From a virus, in the IMG/VR virus record IMGVR_UViG_3300028800_000223, positions 1-35,177 of that record: a stretch of DNA of 35,177 nucleotides; one strand, given 5' to 3'. Below, in pieces: positions 31,358-35,177 of this stretch (the stretch's first letter is position 1; every line of letters begins with the position of its first letter). The notes under the pieces are model-generated. The model was not told where the DNA came from. It saw only the letters and a program-made list of their open reading frames with translations, and did not search any database. The translations under genes were made by a program, and so were the position numbers.

Positions 31358-32752
31358 CTAAAGCATTTTAATGATTTTCTTGCCATCCCAACCAGACGAA
31401 ATGAAACCTTCGAAGACCAGCTGAAGGCGTTGCTCGTCCGTCATCTCCTTCGCCTTCGCCCGAAGTGTCGCCTGATAGGAAATCGCCGGTTTGTTCTGGT
31501 AAGAGACTTTTACACGCAGCACCGGCCACCCGCGCCCCTTCACCACGGACCGGATACCGTCTTCACGGATCTCTCGGATCATGATCTCAACGAGTGCGTT
31601 GATCGCCTTTGAGTTGATCGGAAGCTTCACTTTTTTGGCCGCGTCCTCGATCAGTTTCGCTTCACGTTTTAACTTGGCCTCTTCGCGAGCGACGGCTGCT
31701 TTACGAGCAGCGATCTCTTTCGGAGTGGCCTTGTAGACCGAGGCTGCACGGGCGCCGTGAACCTTGCATCCCTTATCGGTGCAGATTCGGATCGTTTCGC
31801 CCAGGCCGTCATCGAGATCGCCGGCGACAATCAAAGCGGAATGCTCGCTCGGGCATTTTTCCTTTCCGGTGAGCTTGCGATATTCGTCATAGCGCACGAC
31901 GCCGGCCGGCAACGGAGAAACGTATCCGCCGGCAACGAGCGTGAGCGGGGTTTTCTTCGCGGCAAATTCATTTTTGACAAGCGCAACATGTGCGGCCAGC
32001 TTGCGGGCAAAGCATTTGGGATCGGGGCATTGTCCGGCCTCCTTCTCGTTGAATAGCGTCGTCCCGGTCCTTTTGCTGCACTCGGGGCACGGAGCCATCG
32101 CTGCAACGGTCGCGGCATGATCCTTCCACGGAGGAGCTGAAGAGAGTTTCCGGAACGTGAGCTCTCGAATCCATTCACGAAGTTGCGCGATGTCGTCCTC
32201 ATAATCGATCACGCGCTTCAACGCTTTCTCCTGATCGGCCGTTTCGAGCCGGGCGATGAGCGCGGCGTGGCCCGCAGAGATCTTCCCGGCACGGAACGCT
32301 GACGCCGCCTTGGAGGTGAGATCCGTGAGCGCCAGGCGTCCCCGGACGTATGCGGTACTCTTTCCGGTTTTTATCGCAATCGACTCCACTTCCTGTGCTC
32401 CCTTCTCCATGAGCTCGCGATATGCTTTACCCTCATCGAGAGGATGGACATCGGCGCGCTGGAGATTTTCTATGATCTGCACTTCGCGGGCTTCCGTATC
32501 GGATAGGCTTTGAATGTTCGCCGGGACCTCCGTCAATTGAAGCTTCTGCGCGGCGCGGAACCGGCGGCTGCCGGCGACGACTTCATAGCCCTTCCCGGCC
32601 GGGCGAAGGATCAAGGGAACGATGATGCCCTTTTCCTTGATGCTTGCGACGAGATCGTTGAACTCCGGCCCCTCGAACGATGTGCCACGGGGATTGGTCT
32701 TTGACTCCGCTATTTGCTTTATGCTGACGTTTTGAAAGGTTGATTTATTCAT
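31358..32752 (-). CDS. ParB/Spo0J-like protein with zinc-cluster extension
   Basis: The protein has 464 residues. The ParB N-domain is clear: NPRG (20-23), GYEVVAGSRRFRAA (56-68, CTP-binding GxRR motif), ENLQRADVHPLDEGKAY (95-111). A helix-turn-helix region follows at 122-140. From about residue 235 comes CPECSKRTGT and GQCPDPKCF, a zinc-like cluster, then a long Lys/Ala-rich helical part. No ParA is seen, so partition is not proven; phage ParB-like proteins also act as regulators or nucleases. The start overlaps the SWIM gene by 8 nt. The C-terminal stop lies 2 nt before the zinc-knuckle start. Confidence 0.82.
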   Translation of the reverse strand: MNKSTFQNVSIKQIAESKTNPRGTSFEGPEFNDLVASIKEKGIIVPLILRPAGKGYEVVAGSRRFRAAQKLQLTEVPANIQSLSDTEAREVQIIENLQRADVHPLDEGKAYRELMEKGAQEVESIAIKTGKSTAYVRGRLALTDLTSKAASAFRAGKISAGHAALIARLETADQEKALKRVIDYEDDIAQLREWIRELTFRKLSSAPPWKDHAATVAAMAPCPECSKRTGTTLFNEKEAGQCPDPKCFARKLAAHVALVKNEFAAKKTPLTLVAGGYVSPLPAGVVRYDEYRKLTGKEKCPSEHSALIVAGDLDDGLGETIRICTDKGCKVHGARAASVYKATPKEIAARKAAVAREEAKLKREAKLIEDAAKKVKLPINSKAINALVEIMIREIREDGIRSVVKGRGWPVLRVKVSYQNKPAISYQATLRAKAKEMTDEQRLQLVFEGFISSGWDGKKIIKML

Positions 32753-32957
32753 CAATGCGTTGATTAGTTTTGCGATACCACGGCTTCGCGACGATCTCGT
32801 AGTGATGCACAATATCGTTCTTCGTAAATGGACTGAGCTCGTTCCACACCTCCTCCGCATGATGACAGAGTCCGTGTTGGAAGGTAGCCTTAGGGCAGGT
32901 ACACGTGACGTTCGGGTTCGTCATCGTCCCGCCCCAATAGATCTTCGTCGTATACAC
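32745..32957 (-). CDS. SWIM zinc-finger-like protein
   Basis: About 70 residues from a GTG at 32957; ATG 32924 and upstream starts that overlap the SSB-like gene are alternatives. The Cys19-x-Cys21 ... Cys31-x-His33 pattern (CTCPKATFQHGLCHH) fits the SWIM domain CxCx(n)CxH, a zinc site in DNA- and protein-binding proteins. It lies between SSB-like and ParB-like genes. It may assist replication or recombination. Confidence 0.65.
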   Translation of the reverse strand: MYTTKIYWGGTMTNPNVTCTCPKATFQHGLCHHAEEVWNELSPFTKNDIVHHYEIVAKPWYRKTNQRIDE

Positions 32958-32973
32958 GACATCCGAATTCTTC

Positions 32974-33489
32974 TTAGAACGGAATGTCGTCGATCGAAAT
33001 ATCCTCTCCGCCTCCCAGGCTCGGACGATCTCCTTCACCATCTTGCTCATCGAGTTGTATAGTCGGGATGTGTTCTGCCGACGCTTGGACCGCGACCTTT
33101 GAGATGCGCTTGCCATACTTCCCGTTCTTCAGTTTGAATGCTTCCACAAAGAACTCCTCACCGATCTCAATGTCCTCCAGATCCTCGATAAGGTAATACA
33201 GATTGCCATCCTCGTTCTTAATCGGCATATTCCACTGCTTCTCAACGCCGTTATCGGTGATGACCATCTGGAGCTCCTCCTGCTCCGCGCCGTTGAAGCT
33301 CTTGCCCTTGCCGATCTTCTGTGAAACGATCTTCACCCGATGCTGGCCGTTCGGTACCTCCACATCGATCATCTGGCCGCCGCCGGCGTCAATCTTCTTC
33401 TTGTCCGTGACGCTGAAGAACTGATTCTTATCCGCAATCGCGCCTTTCTCGCGCGCCACCTCCGCCAACTGCTTCGCTAACGTACTCAT
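32974..33489 (-). CDS. Single-stranded DNA-binding-like protein
   Basis: The protein has 171 residues. It ends with an acidic tail and the hydrophobic tip DDIPF, the classic C-terminal hook by which SSB proteins recruit replication partners. The body is beta-rich (HRVKIVSQKIGKG, LQMVITDNGVEKQWNMPI, YYLIEDLEDIEIGEEFFVEAF) and could be an OB-fold. The start follows a 29-nt G-free leader. Alternative: a nonspecific acidic-tailed replication protein of the T7 gp2.5 type, which has a similar hook. Confidence 0.75.
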   Translation of the reverse strand: MSTLAKQLAEVAREKGAIADKNQFFSVTDKKKIDAGGGQMIDVEVPNGQHRVKIVSQKIGKGKSFNGAEQEELQMVITDNGVEKQWNMPIKNEDGNLYYLIEDLEDIEIGEEFFVEAFKLKNGKYGKRISKVAVQASAEHIPTIQLDEQDGEGDRPSLGGGEDISIDDIPF

Positions 33490-33523
33490 GTTTTTGAATG
33501 AATGATTAGGTTTATTTACTACG

Positions 33524-34396
33524 CTACGCTGCCTGCAATTCGCTCACAATTTCGTCTATGAGCTTCCGCACCTTTGCGACCTTTGCCAATGCCTTCTTGC
33601 TTGTGACTTCCGGAAATGGAATTGCTCTAAAGGCGCCGGCGAACGAGTAAAGCTTCTCGGTGTCCGGACGTTCCGCGTCGATCCGCTCGGCTTCGGCCTT
33701 CGCAGCCGCTTCTGCGGCGATGCGCTCATCTTCCTTGCGCTTGGCATCGATCTCGGCCTGGATGCGGGCATCCTCGGCGGCCTTACGCGCGGCTTCCTCG
33801 ACCTCAGCCTTATGCCGTGCATCGCGCTCGGCATCTAACTTCTGCTGTTCGATGGCCTTCTTCTCCGCGTCGATCCGCTCGGCTTCGGCACGCAATGCCC
33901 GTTCCTTCTCTTCCTGCTCGATACGCTGTTGCTCCAGCTTCTTCGCCATGAGCAAATTCAACACCTCGGCGAATGCGGCATCGTCTAACGTGAGCAACTC
34001 GGCTTCGCTGATCTCCGCGCTAACCTCGGCGAGCAGAGCGTTCCGGGCCGGAAGCTTCTCGCGCTGTTCCTTTTCGAACTTAATGTGCGCCTTCTCATCG
34101 TCAATCTTCTTCTGCTCCGCGATAAGATGGTTCTCGACTTCCAAGATCGCCTCAGTAATGCGCTTTGCTTCCGTGTCAACGGCTCGACCATATCTGAGGC
34201 TGTCCTCCTTGAGCTCGACACGCTTCTTCTCGACGTTGACGCGCTCTGCTTTGATAAACAACCGCGCCTCGCGTACCTGCTCGTAACCTTCCACATCATC
34301 CAAGCCCTTGATGGTGAGTGGAAGGAACTCCTTGCGGTACTGCGCAAGCGCCTCGTCCGTCACGCTATATTTGACCAATTCAGTAACACTGTCCAT
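33524..34396 (-). CDS. Coiled-coil phage protein of early region
   Basis: The protein has 290 residues. Residues 1-100 contain PLTIKGLDDVEGYEQVREAR and VEKKRVELKEDSLRYGRAVD, a pattern I recognise in phage proteins that lie near recombination and replication genes. Residues about 150-250 form a continuous Glu/Lys/Arg/Ala coiled-coil. The C-terminal helices (KALAKVAKVRKLIDEIVSEL) follow a linker. It may support recombination or be a structural filament; function unknown. A TTCGACGTT variant of the leader motif lies 30 nt upstream, within the preceding gene. Confidence 0.7.
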   Translation of the reverse strand: MDSVTELVKYSVTDEALAQYRKEFLPLTIKGLDDVEGYEQVREARLFIKAERVNVEKKRVELKEDSLRYGRAVDTEAKRITEAILEVENHLIAEQKKIDDEKAHIKFEKEQREKLPARNALLAEVSAEISEAELLTLDDAAFAEVLNLLMAKKLEQQRIEQEEKERALRAEAERIDAEKKAIEQQKLDAERDARHKAEVEEAARKAAEDARIQAEIDAKRKEDERIAAEAAAKAEAERIDAERPDTEKLYSFAGAFRAIPFPEVTSKKALAKVAKVRKLIDEIVSELQAA

Positions 34397-34408
34397 GAAT
34401 GTAATTTG

Positions 34409-34627
34409 TTATTTATTTTGGGATGCTTCGACGTTTTCCCGTTCGATCTCCTGCAATGCTTCCGCTTTTCTATCAACCTCTCCAATGAACGTGTAAGGAT
34501 GGGACGACCGTCTATTTAATTGGAACTCCGCTTTCATACACGCTTTGAGATTCTCGTTGCGCTCATCCTGCTCTTCCTGTTCGAGCGCAGACTTCCTATT
34601 CGCCATGCCGATTTCTTCCGGAGTCAT
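34409..34627 (-). CDS. Small hypothetical protein
   Basis: A 72-residue charged helical protein with a Gln/Glu-rich first half (SALEQEEQDERNENLKACMK) and a C-terminus ENVEASQNK, again containing a VEA encoded by a leader-motif variant. It starts directly at the stop of the preceding 45-residue gene. Family unknown. Confidence 0.6.
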   Translation of the reverse strand: MTPEEIGMANRKSALEQEEQDERNENLKACMKAEFQLNRRSSHPYTFIGEVDRKAEALQEIERENVEASQNK

Positions 34628-34765
34628 TTAATGTGCTGTCTGATATTCCTCTGACGCGCTTCCGACCATAGCGTCGTACATGTCCTCGATCTCTGCTTCC
34701 GTGGGGACTTCGCCATATCTCATCTGATCATCGGCAAGCACCTCCATTATTTCTTCCTTGCTCAT
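34628..34765 (-). CDS. Acidic mini-protein
   Basis: A 45-residue acidic protein (MSKEEIMEVLADDQMRYGEV, then EIEDMYDAMVGSASEEY). The ATG is preceded by a 26-nt G-free leader and by the hairpin at 34798-34845. The next gene starts directly after its stop. Small acidic helical phage proteins of this kind often inhibit host enzymes, but nothing specific can be said. Confidence 0.65.
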   Translation of the reverse strand: MSKEEIMEVLADDQMRYGEVPTEAEIEDMYDAMVGSASEEYQTAH

Positions 34766-34797
34766 GATGTGTGATTGTTAGGTTTATAGTTCCGATA

Positions 34798-34845
34798 TTT
34801 GAGGGGGAAGAAAAGGCTCTCGTCTTAATCTTCCGCCCCCTCAAA
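34798..34845. other. Strong bulged hairpin with an alternative pairing
   Basis: TTTGAGGGGG (34798-34807) pairs with CCCCCTCAAA (34836-34845), extended beyond a 3-nt bulge by AAGA/TCTT. A mutually exclusive pairing CTCTC/GAGAG brackets its right arm. There is no T-run on the minus strand behind it. It lies between the 50-residue membrane protein and the acidic mini-protein and may act as an attenuator or mRNA end protector. Confidence 0.55.
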
Positions 34846-34854
34846 TGAGAGTCT

Positions 34855-35007
34855 TTATCTATTCCAGGCAAACCATAGAACGGTCGCCACTACTACCGCG
34901 ATTCCTGCGATCACCGACATCTCATAGAGATAGGTGCGAACCGGGTGTTTTGTGCGGGGCTTAAGATATGTCATCTCGGTCCCGGTAACTTCGTAATCGT
35001 TGTACAT
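34855..35007 (-). CDS. Small membrane protein
   Basis: A 50-residue protein. A basic, soluble N-terminus (MYNDYEVTGTEMTYLKPRTK) is followed by a membrane segment (SVIAGIAVVVATVLWFAW, residues 31-48). The start has a perfect AAGGTCGAA motif 20 nt upstream, a 22-nt G-free leader and a promoter-like pair farther up, so it is probably the first gene of this minus-strand block. Family unknown. Confidence 0.7.
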   Translation of the reverse strand: MYNDYEVTGTEMTYLKPRTKHPVRTYLYEMSVIAGIAVVVATVLWFAWNR

Positions 35008-35027
35008 GAATTTGATTAGTTAGTTTA

Positions 35028-35036
35028 TTCGACCTT
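35028..35036 (-). promoter_or_regulatory. AAGGTCGAA leader motif, 20 nt before start at 35007
   Basis: A perfect copy of the nonamer. It lies downstream of the promoter-like pair at 35051-35078, so here it would be part of the transcript, which favours an RNA-level role. Confidence 0.7.
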
Positions 35037-35050
35037 TTAAGTACCCTCTT

Positions 35051-35078
35051 ATAATACCTCCGCCCTGCGGTATTGCAA
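35051..35078 (-). promoter_or_regulatory. Sigma-70-like promoter
   Basis: On the minus strand TTGCAA (35078-35073) and TATTAT (35056-35051) are 16 nt apart. An inverted repeat AATACC/GGTATT spans the spacer and -10 region and could be an operator. The gene behind it starts at 35007. Confidence 0.45.
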
Positions 35079-35149
35079 GGGCGAGTCAATAGCTCTAAAA
35101 AGCCCATAAAACCTATCTCGACACTGGCACTTATGCACACCCTTGCAAT
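35072..35149. repeat. Inverted repeat ATTGCAAGGG, 58 nt apart
   Basis: ATTGCAAGGG (35072-35081) and CCCTTGCAAT (35140-35149) are perfect 10-bp inverted copies. An outer pair AAGTACC (35039-35045) / GGTACTT (35158-35164) encloses them. Repeated half-sites around a promoter suggest an operator pair; the copy at 35072 overlaps the -35 box. Confidence 0.5.
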
Positions 35150-35177
35150 TACCCGTAGGTACTTCATGCTTAGGGAA

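Noticed and set aside
31358-32752. ParB as evidence for a plasmid-like prophage
   Set aside because: No ParA, centromere-like repeats or replication initiator are visible in the window.
34961-35167. 68-codon minus-strand frame at the right edge
   Set aside because: It overlaps the better-supported small membrane gene and the promoter region, and its composition is not protein-like.
35049-35177. Open minus-strand frame of 42 codons entering from the right edge, ending in QYRRAEVL
   Set aside because: It could be the end of a gene cut by the window (it contains CQC and nearby His/Cys), but it coincides with promoter-like sequence and inverted repeats and is too short to judge.
1-35177. Circular join of the window ends
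   Set aside because: The left-edge peptidase frame continues openly for only 42 codons into the right edge, without the His/Asn motifs of papain-like enzymes, so a join is not supported.
1-35177. CRISPR arrays, insertion sequences, integrase and attachment sites
   Set aside because: No regularly spaced repeats, transposase or recombinase motifs, or long terminal repeats were seen on either strand.

Overview
The window is about 35 kb of a tailed double-stranded DNA phage or prophage with a siphovirus-type plan. Almost every gene lies on the minus strand and reads right to left. The recognisable set is: small and large terminase, a portal fused to a Mu gpF-like head protein, an HK97-type prohead protease and capsid, connectors, a tail tube, a frameshifted tail chaperone, a 572-residue tape measure, a hub, fibres and a lysis-like end. 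The stretch is probably incomplete: the left edge cuts a papain-like peptidase gene. I see no integrase, repressor, DNA polymerase, helicase, tRNA or CRISPR array. TGA is a genuine stop in many ATGA overlaps, so the code is standard. The host cannot be proven. The Sec-signal-bearing, Ser/Thr-rich fibre proteins and the lack of Shine-Dalgarno sites make me think tentatively of a Patescibacteria (CPR)-type host.

Layout from right to left. At 35.2-27.0 kb is an early region with small membrane and acidic proteins, a coiled-coil protein, an SSB-like protein ending in an acidic DDIPF tip, a SWIM zinc protein, a ParB-like protein, a double zinc-knuckle protein, a winged helix protein and a RusA-type resolvase. 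At 26.2-20.8 kb are the terminases and the portal-MuF fusion. At 20.8-14.0 kb is an unusual block between portal and protease. It holds fibre/baseplate-like proteins, including a 1239-residue secreted-type protein with a NodB polysaccharide deacetylase domain. At 14.0-6.9 kb are protease/scaffold, capsid, decoration-like protein, connectors, tail completion and tail tube. At 6.9-0 kb are the tail chaperone, tape measure, hub, receptor-binding proteins, an XhlA/holin-like protein and the papain-like peptidase.

Four plus-strand genes (23.6, 26.2, 28.7 and 29.8 kb) sit singly inside the minus-strand array, like cargo genes (morons). Three of them run into the 3' end of a minus-strand gene or abut it closely.

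Two regulatory patterns stand out. First, minus-strand genes lack Shine-Dalgarno sites and instead have G-free, A/C-rich leaders of about 20-30 nt. Five of these are preceded by an identical nonamer, AAGGTCGAA, placed 20-26 nt before the start codon. Second, two near-identical extended -10 promoter-like repeats at 2.9 and 14.6 kb precede the receptor-binding genes and the capsid genes.
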